Source: Kappaphycus alvarezii
Lineage: Eukaryota; Rhodophyta; Florideophyceae; Gigartinales; Solieriaceae
DNA length: 64,000 nucleotides
NCBI GenBank assembly: GCA_002205965.3
Contig: NADL03000056.1
Coordinates: 248,001-312,000, forward strand
Direction of reading: 5' to 3'
Both the position numbers and the translations under genes were made by a program. Position 1 is the stretch's first letter. Each line of letters opens with the position of its first letter. The notes beneath the pieces are model-generated. The model did not search any database, was not told the DNA's origin, and saw only the letters and a program-made list of their open reading frames with translations. Shown piece by piece: positions 27,001 to 39,111 of this stretch.

Positions 27001-27824
27001 TTCCTCAATCGTGTTTCCTTACCAATACTCAAAAGTCAGGCACCGCAAACATTGCAATTTAACCCTTGACCTAATGAACTCTAACTGCAGACAGATTCTC
27101 GGGCATTCCGACGCCAGGTTCATGCGCAGTCATACCCAGCCTGCTGTTTGAAATCCGTAATCGTTCAAGCCATCTGCCATCCCATTGAAACCCTACCCAC
27201 CATGCACAACCCACTTTTCTTTCCACCACACTGTCACAAGTCTAACAAACCGTTCAACGTGTCCTATAGCGACACGAAAGCCATATTCAAATTTGGGTCC
27301 AAAGAAACTTTACAATACCCCAGCACGTGGCTCCAACACATACCACTTCGGACGCTACTTTGTAACCTCCCATTAAACCTCTGTTTCACGCCCATGCGAC
27401 GAAAACAATTGCTCTCCACTAGAACGAACAGCATTGCACAATATGCCCTTTTCATCGTAGCATGCGTTCAGAATGGGCGAGTCGGTGGCACGCACGTCTG
27501 ATTGTACTTGTCGCGGTTGGCCAATCTGGTAGGCAATTGTGCGGTGGGTGTTGGTATTGCTCGACGGGTTCCTGATCTGTGGCCGTTGAGGGCAAGGGCC
27601 ACGTTGAATTTCTTGTAGAAATGTGGGATGTTTGAAGTGGAGTTGGTTTACCCATCGCCAGGCGTTGAAATTGTTGAACCGTGTGGCCCACCGATGGTCC
27701 ATCGACTGTGGATTGCTCTCGTGACGAGATCAGAGTGGCTCACATAGGGCCACTTGGAGGCTGCAGCCGTACTGTACGGTACGCCTTTTGAATTTCTCAC
27801 GAGCAAAGTTTGTCATTATTTTGT

Positions 27825-27866
27825 TACTGTACAGTAGTACAGTACAGTAGATGTATGTACAGTACT
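27825..27866. repeat. GTACAGTAC palindromic array
   Basis: Overlapping and spaced copies of TACAGTAC/GTACTGTA occur over about 40 bp. Similar arrays recur at many sites, mostly outside coding regions, across the middle of the window. Confidence 0.8.
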
Positions 27867-30178
27867 TTGCTGTAATTATGAGGCAGAATGCAAAATGACA
27901 GCAATTACGTCATTTGCAAGCAAAAAAGCAAGTTCAAAAACGTATTTAATTCATTTTATCAAGACTTTTTTTAATGTTTATAAGGAGAAAAAGCATTTTG
28001 TCTCGAGAGTGCTCAGCAATTTAAAGCCATACATCTGTCACAGTAAACGAACCTTTTCTTTTTTCAATATTTTCAAGTAGCAGAGAAATTGCAAGTGTTG
28101 TCTGTTAAAAAACAATAGCCAAATAATCATTGCCAAAATGATTAAAAATCACAATCCATCACCATCCTTCCCTCCAACACTTTAGGGGCCAACAAATGAC
28201 TATCCACTCTCCCATCATTTCTCAGAATACCGAATGATTGACCAGCCTAAAGGTCCCAATTTCTCCAGACCACCCCAATGTTGCATGTAGTTTATATCGG
28301 GCCCCCGACTTGACCTCTGTACAGCATAAAATGTACCGACCGAATCGGAAACTTGCGACCCGTTAAAACGCGGCGACAGTTTTCATACTACAGCTGCAGC
28401 GTCCTTACATTATTCCCCTATTCTACCCTACCAGAGGTGCACTGGGACGCGAGAATAGGAAATTTTAATTCTGTTCCGTCCCAGACGACCCAATTACACT
28501 GAGGGGAAAAGCCCTTTCCCGCTGTCACTGGTGCTGCCCCTTAAACTACCAAAGCATATGGGTCAGGATGGCCATTGATCTGGCCATAGAAAAACTGACT
28601 TTTTTGAGTGAGGCATAAAGATTACTGTGCCGATTGCGTCGGACTCCACATGCTGTACCAGGTGTTGAACATTATCCCTACCGATTGCATGGGTGCCTTT
28701 CTTCGAAACAGAATGCCTGTTTCCAACCCATCCCGAGACAAATGCGTGTGACCCGATAGGAAATGCGACTATGAGAAATGGCAAGTACTATTTTTAGAAC
28801 ACTAAGGGTTATCGGCTTTGGTTTGGTGGCAGAAGAGCAATTGGCAGTGAGGGAGTGGGATGGTGGGGTTGCTGGATATGTAATGGGGTGTGCGCAAACG
28901 AAATGGGTATACAAGAGAAGAAATCGTAAGGGTACAACGTATGTGCGTGTGCGTCGGAACGACTGCTCATGAATACGAACCTAGTGGAGGGAAGAGAGGG
29001 CAAGGACATGCTTGCTACACTATAGATAAACGATAGAAAGAGAAATATCAAAGCTGATAGGATGGTGTTGTGCATAAAAAGAGCACAGTACTGCATCTGC
29101 GTGGTACTTGCTGGCGATGGTGACAGGGTCGGAATAGGCCAGTGTTGCTTGTGTACCATCTACATGAATCGAATCATAGCAAGCAGGCCTCCAACAAGAT
29201 TTTCGTCATGGGCAAAGGAAGAAATTAGCTTAGGTTTTGCTGCGGTGCTGCTGCCAACGGTTATGATATTACGGGTGGTATGTTTTGGGTCTGTCATGCA
29301 GTACTAGCAACACTGCAAGGCATTTGTGCCGGATTTTCAAAGGCCAATATCAGCGACAATGTCGTTGCAATGTTTTCTCTGTTCCGACGACAGACATGTG
29401 ATTCACAGACGCAAATGGTGCCAGTTGTAATCGCAAAAAGACTTGTCCGAGAGAATAGCATCATTTCTTGATTCATCAGGAAATGAAGCAATTCTACCGT
29501 TGTCTGTAAATGTGGCGAATGGCAGTGCTGCACAGGATGGATTTGCTGAAAGGGGAGAATACGTCTGAGATATCGTAAACCAACGACTGCATTTATACGG
29601 ATCAGTGGCGCCCCTCTAAAGACGCAGAATAAATTGGATTAGATTCTAATTAATTAATTTATTTCATTCCGTGATTTTCTGTATAAAGCTGAGTCCAGCA
29701 GGGCATACCTTTGAGCGATTATTTGCCGATGGGAGGAGCCAAAAAAACAACCAAAATTGTCAGCTGTGAACGGAACGGTACGGAAGGTGAAGAAACAATT
29801 GAATTAATTACTGTAGGCGACGAAATAATAATCATGTATTTGTTATGCTCATGTAAGTCGAGCATGAAAAAGTCAAAGTCGACAGACCTCGGCTAGTCAA
29901 TTGGAACTGGTGCCTGCACCAGTGCCAAAGGAACGATTGGAAGCGCTTTGCAGGTTGTACTGTAGCTATCAATGATGATGTGTCCTCAAAAGCTGGACAA
30001 TACCTGTACAGACACACAATATATTCTTGAAGAAATTAGAAAAGTGTGGCAGAGTGCTTTGGAATAAGCTTTTACATTTATTCAGAGTAAATCGCTCGCA
30101 CTTTTTCCCGTTTCTTACAATGTCATATCGCGAGAAGGGTAGCATAAATCCTAGTTTTACCGAGTACAGAAAGCGCAT

Positions 30179-30200
30179 AGTACTGTACAGTACAGTACAA
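30179..30200. repeat. GTACAGTAC palindromic array
   Basis: A 22-bp run alternates TACTGTACAGTACAGTAC. It belongs to the same motif family as the other arrays. Confidence 0.8.
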
Positions 30201-31227
30201 GTCTTCTGCTGCCTTTTCCTGCGAGCGTAACCACATTAGTATACGCCAGTCGCCCGCGGATTTTCTATGTTGCCTAAGTGTGAAACGGTTAACAAAATAG
30301 AGGTGCTCTTCCCCCACTTGAACACTACCATCTCTCACGCTGAACGAATATGTAAACATGAAGAAAATTGTCAAAGTATAGAAAGTCTTAGAATTGTCCG
30401 AAGAGATAGGGCTGGATCAAAGCTTACTGTGGAGAGCAGGAACGATTTTGTTGGAGCTGTACTCCTACATACTTACAACCACTCGATGACTCTATGCAGT
30501 AAACAAGGAGCCGCGGCTACAATGAAATAGAGTTTGTTCCTTTGATGTCCTCTTGGAGGGTTTTTTGCCCGAAAATCACAACCCTTGATTGTTACAGTTG
30601 GTGTCTCCCGAAAATCGGCAAGGTCCCATTGAGTCTCAAACCAAAACGCGCAAATAGTACTGTAATGTATTGTGCTGTACTAATTTGCCATACCGTAGGG
30701 TATTGAAATAAAACTGCATAAAATATACTATTGCAAAGGGGAGAAACTGCGGTTGGCCTTATGATCGCATGCTGCGACAAACAAACCAATCGGGAACAGT
30801 TGGTAGCGCACGGGCCCGCCCAGTCGACTCTTGCTCCTTGTCAAGTGTTGTACAAACTTTATTTAATTACTTACACATCCAGTTTTAGAACGACGCAAAT
30901 AGATGCAAATTTCGACCAGAGCAGATTTGCCAAAGTCAAGGAAAAAGCATAAAGCGATGTGTAAACGACTGCCAAACTTGAAAATATATCCACCACAACC
31001 TTTTTGCATCAGACTACAGCACAGTGCTGTACTGGCATTGCACTGTACTTTTACTGTATCTAAGACTGTTGTACTCTTCGTACGACTTGAAGAACTGTAT
31101 TGTCCAAAACAGGGCAAGAGATGGTATCCAATCAATGCAAATTGGAATACCTGTTGAAATAGCTGCTATTAATTTGATGATACACTAATGATATTCATAC
31201 GCGAGTTGAGCAGATTCACAGACTTAA

Positions 31228-31260
31228 CAGTACAGTACTACAGTACTGTACTGTACTGTA
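31228..31260. repeat. GTACAGTAC palindromic array
   Basis: About 33 bp of TACAGTAC and TACTGTAC units arranged around a dyad, so the run can form a hairpin. It marks the entry into the GC-rich gene block. Confidence 0.8.
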
Positions 31261-32228
31261 TAAGTACCCAACAACCATCTCACTCAGGTATCGAGTAAAG
31301 CCGCAAATCCCACCCATCACTCTCTTAATGCCCACAAATCAATGCAACCTCCCTTACCTGTACGCCATTCTCCTCTCTTGTGCACTGTAATAGGGGCCCA
31401 CTGCATCATGCCAAATAAAAAAAAGTTAAAGCGTAGAGCTGTTCAGCACCTCTGCAAATCGGCCGGATGCGTTTTCCCTTCTCCGCCAAAAATCCACCGA
31501 TTCGCATCACCCCAATCCCATCTGGGCCATCGTCCAAACTGCATCTAGCAAGACCCGCCCGATACCTCCCAATCCGCTCCCAATACCCTAGCATCAAACC
31601 GGAGAAATTCCAATCGACATTCCGCTCCAGCACGGCCTTCAGATTCTGCAGCCATCATGGCCTCCGGAATCACAACAGTTCACTATACCGTAGAAGACCA
31701 CAACAGTTCACTGTATTATACAACATGCTCCAGCTTTCCCACTGCAAACCAGTCCACGTCAAAAGCAGCAGCCCGCCGTGCAGTCATCCCCTACGGCTCG
31801 AGCCGAGCCCCTCATGTACAGAAACAACTTGTGGAAAGGGTTCCACGCGCCGTTCCGAGCCATTACAGGGCAACCATTTCGTTCCCATCAAGCCACTAAA
31901 ATCACCCACAGTAGACGACGACCTATTCCGTCGCCAACAAAGCGCTCTGTTTCACACCCCCGCGATGCCCACGCCATCAACTCTCCGACAATAAAAGACC
32001 AAAACCTGCTCGCACGTCCCTCTTTATATACACTCCTCGCACAAATTATCTTACCCTATCCACCTGCCTTCGAGACTCTCCCTCAACCACCGCACGCCAT
32101 CATTTGCAATGAACCCATGCCAAAATCTACGCCGACAATACGAGAAAAAAGGCCACGGCCGCGTCCCAACAAACCCGACAACACCCCACTCCCCCACACC
32201 ACAACGCCACCCCCCCTCTACCATCGGA

Positions 32229-32947
32229 TCATCGTCCCCGACGATTCGCCAAAGTAGCCATCTTTCGCTCACTCCTCCATTTCTTAAACTTTGCGATCGC
32301 ACACTTGGGCTTCATATTCGCATCTGCGGCTCGACCTGCGTCATCCTTATCCGCCTTTCCATCCTTTCCATTGCTCTCACAACCGACGACCTCTTCACAC
32401 AACACTCGAAACCTCTGCGCAACCTCGGACCATTTCCTCCTCGGCAACCGTTTCTTAATAGCCTCCTTTTGTTCATCCGGATGTACACTAGTCATAACAT
32501 CAGCGACGACACAATCCTCCCGATAATCCCACTCCACGACTGCACTTTCCGCTTCGAAACACGCGGCGCGCTGCCCTTCCTTTCCCAACCTTCGTTTGCC
32601 CATTCCTTTCCTGACCTTACACCCCCATTCTGCACTTTCCCAATCTCGAATCAAACGCCCACCTCACCCTGATTCCCCAATGCATCGCCAAGTTGTAAAC
32701 AGGCGGAAGAGGAGGACGGTTTGTTTGATTCCGGTTCCAACATTTTCATGACGACTTCGACACCATCATCGGCATCGTCGTCTTCGTAGTGGTCAAAGCG
32801 GAACGGAGGAGTGGATGGTCTGTTTGGTTCGGGTGCGATGAGAGGGCCCTTGGTGACCAACCGAAGGGCGGTTTGCATTTCGCGAAAGGCGGATTTAGAC
32901 ATGAGATGTCGGGCCGCGGTTCGACTGAGATAGGTGACTGTTTTCAT
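32229..32947 (-). CDS. Hypothetical protein with acidic segment and basic Myb/SANT-like region
   Basis: I do not recognise the family. The minus-strand reading starts at an ATG (MKTVTYLSRT) and continues through a strongly acidic patch (HYEDDDADDG). One frame shift near 32,651 leads to a basic segment with tryptophans (PRRKWSEVAQRFR), vaguely like a Myb/SANT domain, then a K/D-rich tail ending at 32,229. Strand support comes from base composition: G-rich on the coding strand in the body and C/T-rich before and around the start, as in most recognised genes of this block. A minus-strand TATAAAA lies near 33,200. The end is uncertain, because minus-strand coding-like frames continue to about 31,400. 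A nuclear role is a guess from charge alone. Confidence 0.45.
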
Positions 32948-33841
32948 GCGCGCATGGGATGGGAGTGGGTATGGCGATACGAGAGTCGCCTATGGTGTAC
33001 GGGGGGTGGGGGGGGGAGGCGCACGGTGAAGCGCGGGAGGGAAGTACGGTTGAAGGGGTGTGTTTTGTAAGGTGTGATGAGAAGGGAATTGGAAGAAACG
33101 GGAGCCACTTGTGGGGTGGAGAGTGAAGCGAAAGTGGGTTTTGAGGAGAAGTGAGCGATGGTGAATGGAAAAGGTGGACTTTTGAATGGCAAAGTGGGGG
33201 AGTTTTATACAAGCGAGAAGAGTTTTTATGAAAGAATGGCGGTGGGGGCACAAATTTTTTGAGAAAAGCTAAGAAAGACAGGGTGTGAGAAATGTCTCGC
33301 GAGCCTTTGTGCAGGATTGGTGAAAGTCGTGGTTTAGACCAGGGTTGGCGTCGAAACGCATTTCGACGTGACTGCAACCATAGGTCATGGCAATCCATAC
33401 ACGGTTTCATCATGACTTTTTGCCACGTATGACACCAAGTGGTTTACAATGACACGCATGGCTTGTCATCCCTTGCGCATCAATTGCGCAGAGAAAATAA
33501 TTGTTTTTGTTTCTTTTTTCGCCATTTTCACGTTTATGTCATTGTAACTGCACTGGTGCCTGCGCCGTTATCAAAAAGTAAAGCAAGCAGTAGAAACTCA
33601 CGTCGGGAATTTTGGCGCCCATCTACCAATGAAATCTTTATCATCATTAGAGGTGGACAGTGTTTTTTTGTCCTTTTTTCTTGAAAAAGTGGTGTCCCAT
33701 TTTACGGAAATTTTCAATTTTTTTTTGTTTGGCAATCTTTTGGGAAACAATAACAGTTGAAGCCGAATCGGCCTAGCTTGGGGTGTCTATCATATCTCGC
33801 AGTGCGTCAACAATGTGGCAATGTGGTACTAGCTGGGCTGT

Positions 33842-33985
33842 GTACAGTACAGTACAGTACTGTATTGTACAGTACAAGGCCCAAACGAAACCGTGCACTC
33901 CTGCTTTGCTGTACAGTACATGCCGACTAGAAAGTTTTAACAGTCAACAGCTCAATACTCTACAGTACGGCCGTACTGTACTGTG
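33842..33985. repeat. Cluster of GTACAGTAC palindromes
   Basis: Three groups lie within 145 bp: TACAGTACAGTACAGTACTG at the left, TGTACAGTACATG in the middle, and the perfect dyad CAGTACGGCCGTACTG at the right. This is the densest example of the motif in the window. Confidence 0.85.
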
Positions 33986-33999
33986 CCAAACACAATTAC

Positions 34000-35200
34000 T
34001 GTACACATCCATCCCGTCCACAAACCACAAAACAAATGGTCGGTGCAGGCCCGCCATCCAACTGGCCAGCTGTCCACGTGCACAACAAGAGCCTATTCAG
34101 CGCCAACTGAAACCATTGCCCCACTCGCCCTTATCAACCTCCCTCCCAACATTACCACCACAATTGTCGCCTAAACTGCTCAGCAAAATCTATCGTCACA
34201 CTGCAACCACCCCGCCCCGCACCGCATTCCCTTCCCGCCGCCCCCACCCCTCACCATCCCCCGACCAACTCTACCCCAAATCGCAACAACAACCCACTGC
34301 CTGCCCAACCCTCACCCTCCCGCACCCAATAATCTCCACCAGCTCCCAACCTCCACACCCCGCAAACCCCCAACCATGCCATCATTCCAATCGCGCAACC
34401 TACCAAACACTTGACCACGCTCAACACCCCCACCTCATCCCCAATCAACACTACCCGAACTATGCCACACTCGCACCCACCACCACCCCCATCTGTCCCC
34501 TCTGCACACCCCGCTTCCATATGCATCCTCTCTGTGCCTCCGCCTGCCTCATACTGCCACACCCCTTCCCCTCTCCTACCCGTACAACGCGCTGCATCCT
34601 TCCCCCGTTTCCGACTCTTTGACCGCCATTTTATCACAACCTCAACAACCTTCATGCACCGCTGCCTTGTGATCCACCCTATATTCCTCCACTCGCACTT
34701 GCACCTCCTGCAATGACCGCCGTTCCCCACTCAATCAACCCGTTGCCCACTTGTCATCGGCCACCCCTTACCCCGCCGACCTGCCTCACATACAACCCAC
34801 TGCCCTTGCTGCATCCCCTCAAAATACCCAACCATGCCAAACTAGGGCACTGCAACACGACCGGGCCCGTCCGTATTAACGCGACGCAGACTGAAAGCCC
34901 GATCCTTTCCCCTCCCACCACAATGAAAAAGACATCCGGCCTTTCATCCAGGGCCACACCGCCCGCCACACCCCCATAGCCGCCACCCACAATGCCCCTC
35001 CCTCCACTCAGCTCCCCCAACCCCCAACACGCGCAAATACTCTAACCGCACCTCTTTCCACCCTCCGCCCGCGCCATCCCAACCAACATACACCACACCC
35101 CAACCCCGCCGCTGTCGCTCCCCTCCACCCCGGTAACCCACGTCATGCACCCCGTCATTTCGCCACTCTGCAAAACTCGACGCACCGCTTCTCACCCCAA
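34000..35200. other. Extremely C-rich tract of uncertain coding status
   Basis: The plus strand is dominated by CCC/CAC/CTC triplets for over 1 kb. Both strands give long but low-complexity frames (proline/histidine/serine-rich on plus, glycine/valine/arginine-rich on minus) that match nothing I know. It could be a proline-rich N-terminal region of a plus-strand gene, the body of a minus-strand gene, or non-coding DNA. No start or splice signal decides it. Confidence 0.4.
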
Positions 35201-35628
35201 GGACGGGCCTCTGCCCATGGCCAACGCCCTACCGCCCGCAAACCAGTCTACTCGCCTGCGACATTCCTATTGCACGGCCCTTGCAGTCGGCTGGTCGCAC
35301 AAACGCCACGCACGTACGGACCGGGTGGACCGGGACGGGATTCGCGACGTCAACCCCGCGGCGGGCCCCTGTGCGACACTGGTCCCCATTTGCAAACGCT
35401 GGTATTCGATTGCTTTGGCGCCCACGCTGCCGAAACAGCCCAGTTGTGAAACTGGGCCGTTCCGGCCCCCGCATGGCTACGGTAGCGCGCATGCAATTGA
35501 ACTGACCGCTACTGTAAGCCACGAGGCGTTTTGTGGATCGAGGCAATTTGTGCAGTAAAAAGGATGGTGTGTATCAAAAAAATGGGACGGGGCATGTGGA
35601 ACGGGGTGAATAACGGATCGCAACGACA

Positions 35629-36488
35629 ATGGCAATCCCAGCAGACCTAACACTGACGTCGCCCCAGCTGTTGCTGCTGCTGCTACTACTGCCGCTACTG
35701 ACACACCTGCCGCCTGTGTTGCCGGCGCGACTGTGGCAACTGCGCGACAAGCACATCTGGATCATTGGGGCGTCGCGGGGTCTCGGGCAGGCGATGGCGG
35801 TTCTGTGTGCGACGCACGGGCGGTGGTATCGGTGTCGTCGCGGAGTATGGACCGATTTCATGCGGTTGCGAAATTTTGGAATCGCAAAACCGGCTCGGTG
35901 CAATCGTGCGGGTGGATTTGACATGGTCATGGGATGCACTTGAGGAGGCGATGGGACGTGTGTTGGAGGTGGGGGGGTTGGATATCGTGGTGTTGAATGC
36001 GGGGATCAATCATGGGAATGTGCGATTTGACAGGTTGGGACGAGAGGAGATTGACGGGGTGATTGGGACGAATTTGACGGGGGTGATACGAATGTCACGA
36101 TTGTTGGTGGATGTGATGGGGAGGCGGAGTCGGTTGTGTATTGTATCGTCTTTGGCGGGGTATCGTGGGTGTGTGGGGCGAGTGTGTATGGGGCGACCAA
36201 GGCGGGGTTGAGGGTGTTTTGTGAGAGTTTGGGAGTGGAGGTTGGGAGAGGATGGAGGTGATTTGTGTGTGTCCTGGATTTGTGGATACTGAGGCGATTC
36301 GGGGATTGAGGCATAATAAGATGATGATGATGGGGGAGGAGGAGGCGGCGGTGGAGGTTATGAGGGCTGTGGTCAAGGGGTGGAGGGTGTATGGGTTTCC
36401 ATGGGGTATGGAGGAGGTGGTGATGAGGGTGGGGGGGATGGTGCCTGTGGGGGTTTATGAGAGGGTGTTGAGATGGGTTGAGGGGTGA
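35629..36488 (+). CDS. Membrane-anchored short-chain dehydrogenase/reductase (SDR)
   Basis: NAD(P)-dependent oxidoreductase of the classical SDR family, resembling DHRS7-type or 3-ketodihydrosphingosine reductase-type enzymes anchored at the ER. The N-terminus has a leucine-run membrane segment (about residues 13-25). Next come the cofactor motif GASRGLG, the core NAG (VVLNAGINHG), the catalytic serine region IVSSLAG, the catalytic YGATK (Tyr and Lys of YxxxK) and the PGFVDT motif. Total length is about 286 residues, normal for the family. The reading frame breaks about four times (near 35,818, 35,900, 36,170 and 36,250). The first break is explained by one missing G in a GGG run, and the protein is otherwise continuous. 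Substrate cannot be read from the sequence; sphingolipid or retinoid-like substrates are only family-based possibilities. Confidence 0.85.
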
Positions 36489-36656
36489 GGGGTGAGTTTT
36501 GTGTTTGTAGAATTGAGATGAGGATTGGGAATGGAATGCAGAGGCAGGCAATAAGCGAGAGGTGGGTGTGGTGGGGGTGTCAGGACGATTAGTGCAAGGC
36601 AGGGGAAGATGTGGGAGAATGGTTTTGCATTTTGGATTGAAACAAGACGTGTTGTC

Positions 36657-36668
36657 AGTACAGTACAG
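36657..36668. repeat. Short GTACAGTAC motif
   Basis: CAGTACAGTACAG lies in the spacer downstream of the SDR gene. Single short member of the array family. Confidence 0.6.
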
Positions 36669-37026
36669 AATCCCTGGGTACCTTTTGGTGTCGACGGCCT
36701 TGAATATTTGAAAAATAAGAAACACTGCACTCGTGTTACACGTGGTGATAATGTCAACGAGAGAGGATTTGTTGGCCGCGAAATTTGCTCTAATATTGCA
36801 CTTTACTGTACAACCTCCATTTCCCGCCCTGTTGATGGCCCAAGCCAATACCGCACTCTGTCCAAAGCCACCAACTTGCAAAAACCTAATTTAATTTCCT
36901 CTACTCTTTACTTTACCCCTTCGCACCCCCGCCATCCGCCTCATCCGCACCCACCCCATCCACTCTACAACTTGCAACAGAAAACACCCCAACCCCACCA
37001 TCCCAACCCAACCAACACCCATCCAC

Positions 37027-37468
37027 ATGAATCTCTTCGATCGTCTCCTCTACCAAGCCCTCAAGCCCTCCCCCAATCCCCCCCGTCTCCGCAAAGGAAA
37101 CCAAAACCACCCCAAACCCGCCCCCCCTTGACTCTTTCACCCACCTCTTCACCCTCCAAAACAATCCTCTCAAACCACACATCCCATCCTCCAAATTCAA
37201 ACCATCACGCAACAACACAACCCCCATCCCCAACTCATCCTCTCCAAACGCCCCCGCCACCACCCCCTTCTCTCAACCCTTTCCCATTCCTACTTTCACA
37301 CCCTCGCAGACTCGCTCCTCTGTCAAGTCACCAGATGCACATTACAAGGCCCTGGTATCATCACCATGTGTCGTCGTCCCAGACTCATGCGTGCCTTTTG
37401 GGTCGCCTTTTTCGCGCACCGAAACGCCGCATGTCGAGTGCCTGCTCGTTTGGTCGTGGGTCGTGTGA
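37027..37468 (+). CDS. Small hypothetical protein
   Basis: Not recognised. The ATG at 37,027 opens MNLFDRLLYQALKPSP. A stop at 37,129 follows directly after a C7 run; if one C is missing there, the frame continues through a serine/proline/threonine-rich region to a TGA at 37,466, giving about 147 residues. The same kind of homopolymer break is seen in the conserved neighbours, and the base composition (C-rich 5' part, shifting to G/T-rich around 37,370) matches theirs. No domain, signal peptide or membrane segment is evident. Confidence 0.4.
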
Positions 37469-37499
37469 GAAGGGAAATGAGGCTGCGACGCTTTGATGT

Positions 37500-38220
37500 C
37501 GCCCCGATTTATCCTAGGTTGGTCTTTTCCGTCCATGCCTGGATGACTCTTCCTCGTATGCTTGCTGCGTTTCCGCATGCTTTTGGTGGACGGCAGGAGG
37601 ACCAGGTGCGCCGAGGGGTGTGCCCAGGTTATTGATGGCGATGGCGCCTGTGTCACGTGCGATGGCAGGGTGAGTGAGTGTGGTTGTGTGTGGTAGAGCA
37701 TTTGGAATGATGCTTGTTGCCGCTGTCGCGGTGGTTGACATCGGTTGGGGGTGCAACACAGCTTGAGCTCTACTCGATGCATGCTAGGTCTAGCGAGTTT
37801 GGGCGAATCCCTCTGACGCATGTAACGGCAGTACACGTAAACGTGGTGGGCAGCTTGATGGTTTGGAGCAATGGCCAATGATGTATAGACAAGTATTGAG
37901 AAACAGGGGATGGTGTCTTCCCAAAACCTTTGTGTCCTGTTGGACCAAACGCGCGCGCAGTCATTCGCTGGGCGTTTGTGTCATCGGTGTTCAACGTGTC
38001 GTTGATTGGGGACATGGCGGTGGTTTGTTGAAAATGTCCAAAACAAATGGATTCAGCGCAATGCAGCTTCCAACCCGGATTCGATGACGCTTGTGTATTT
38101 TTTTTTGTACCGTACAGTACATGTACAGCAAAATATCGCCCGACCAACCTAGTAGACCACCGCCGCCAGTGACCCGCCGCACGCCACGTCCTCTACCCCT
38201 GCAACCATCCCATCCCTCTT
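37500..38220. other. Spacer between hypothetical gene and pcs
   Basis: No convincing gene is visible. Open frames on both strands are Q/P/H-rich or contain no motif. A GTACAGTACATGTAC motif lies at about 38,113-38,126, shortly upstream of the pcs promoter. Confidence 0.4.
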
Positions 38221-38230
38221 TCCTCTTTCC

Positions 38231-38238
38231 TATTTAAA
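38231..38238 (+). promoter_or_regulatory. Candidate TATA box of pcs
   Basis: TATTTAAA lies 23 bp before the first in-frame ATG (38,261) and about 150 bp before the ATG at 38,390. A transcription start some 30 bp downstream of this box would fall at or after the first ATG, which favours 38,390 as the start codon. Confidence 0.4.
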
Positions 38239-38389
38239 CAACCCATCCACATACTCAACTATGGAACTGCGAAGCCGCAAACTTTCAACCGACCCACCCG
38301 CATTACGGCCATCCCCCACACGTCCTACACCCCCATCCCCAATCCAATCCCCATCCCAATCCCCCTCAACCACAAAACCTACATACACC

Positions 38390-39111
38390 ATGGCACGCGT
38401 CATTGCCGCATGGATGGTACACTTTTACACCGCCACCGGCCTGCTCGTCAACCTATATTCCCTTCTCTACGCTCTCTTCGCCCCCACTCCAAACTTTGAG
38501 TTTTTCGCCATGCTCAACTGGTTGGCCATACTCATCGACGCTACAGATGGCACATTTGCACGTGCCGTCGATGTGAAAAAGGTCGTTCCAGGCTATGACG
38601 GCGCTTTGTTGGATAATATCATCGATTTTCAAACCTTTGCCTTGTTGCCCGCCTTGGCCGTCGTGCGATTTGAATTGGTCCGAGGTCAAGTGCTCCAGTT
38701 TTTCGTCGCCGCCATCGTCTTGTTGTCTAGCGCTTATGCGTTTTGTCAAACCACCGCGAAAACAGAAGAGGCTTTTGTTGGCTTTCCGAGTTATTGGAAT
38801 ATCGTCGTGTTTTATGTCTATTATTTGCAGTGTCGCACTTGGTCACTGTCCTTGTGTTTGTCGTCTGTGGTGTCTTGTCGTTTGTTCCGGTCCATTTCAT
38901 TTATCCTACCAGAACCCGCATGTACTTTCGCTGCAACTTGGGAGGCGCTTACGTGTGGTCCGCCTTGATGTTGGTGCCGACGTTTTGGGGACCTGGTCGC
39001 TACGCAATGTGGGCCTTGTATGCCTCGTTTGTTTACGTTATTTATTATACAGCCATGTCGTTGTATTTGGATCAAAGGAGAAGAAGAATGGAGGCGACCA
39101 AGCAGGAATGA
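38390..39111 (+). CDS. pcs: Phosphatidylcholine synthase (CDP-diacylglycerol + choline)
   Basis: Makes phosphatidylcholine in one step from CDP-diacylglycerol and free choline, in a membrane. The CDP-alcohol phosphotransferase signature is complete: D50-x2-D53-G54-x2-A57-R58, then G71-x3-D75-x3-D79, with 12 residues between R58 and G71, the spacing I recall for bacterial Pcs. About eight hydrophobic segments span the chain. Later parts (FPSYWNIVVF, LSFVPVHFIYP) also read like Pcs and unlike eukaryotic choline phosphotransferases or PIS. From the ATG at 38,390 (context ACCATGG) the length is about 240 residues, the usual Pcs size; an upstream in-frame ATG at 38,261 would add a 43-residue S/P/T-rich leader. 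One frame break at about 38,830 follows YYLQ. Pcs is mainly bacterial, so ancient horizontal transfer is inferred. Base composition is like the neighbours, so transfer was not recent, and contamination is unlikely because eukaryotic genes flank it. Confidence 0.88.

Larger units (their letters stand above)
24069..31300. other. Intermediate-GC tract without recognised genes
   Basis: Open frames reach about 150 codons (for example 25,299-24,844 minus and 25,763-25,416 minus) and look locally protein-like, but I recognise no family in them. Several stretches carry GTACAGTAC arrays, listed separately. The region could hold decayed transposons or fast-evolving genes broken by frame errors. I cannot separate these by eye. 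Confidence 0.45.

Noticed and set aside
32895..33413. 172-codon minus-strand frame, P/S/H-rich
   Set aside because: It matches the C/T-rich leader expected upstream of the minus-strand hypothetical gene and has no motif. It is better explained as 5' UTR.
36006..36881. 291-codon minus-strand frame opposite the SDR gene
   Set aside because: It is a histidine/proline/threonine-rich shadow of the G-rich SDR coding strand, whose conserved motifs are on plus.
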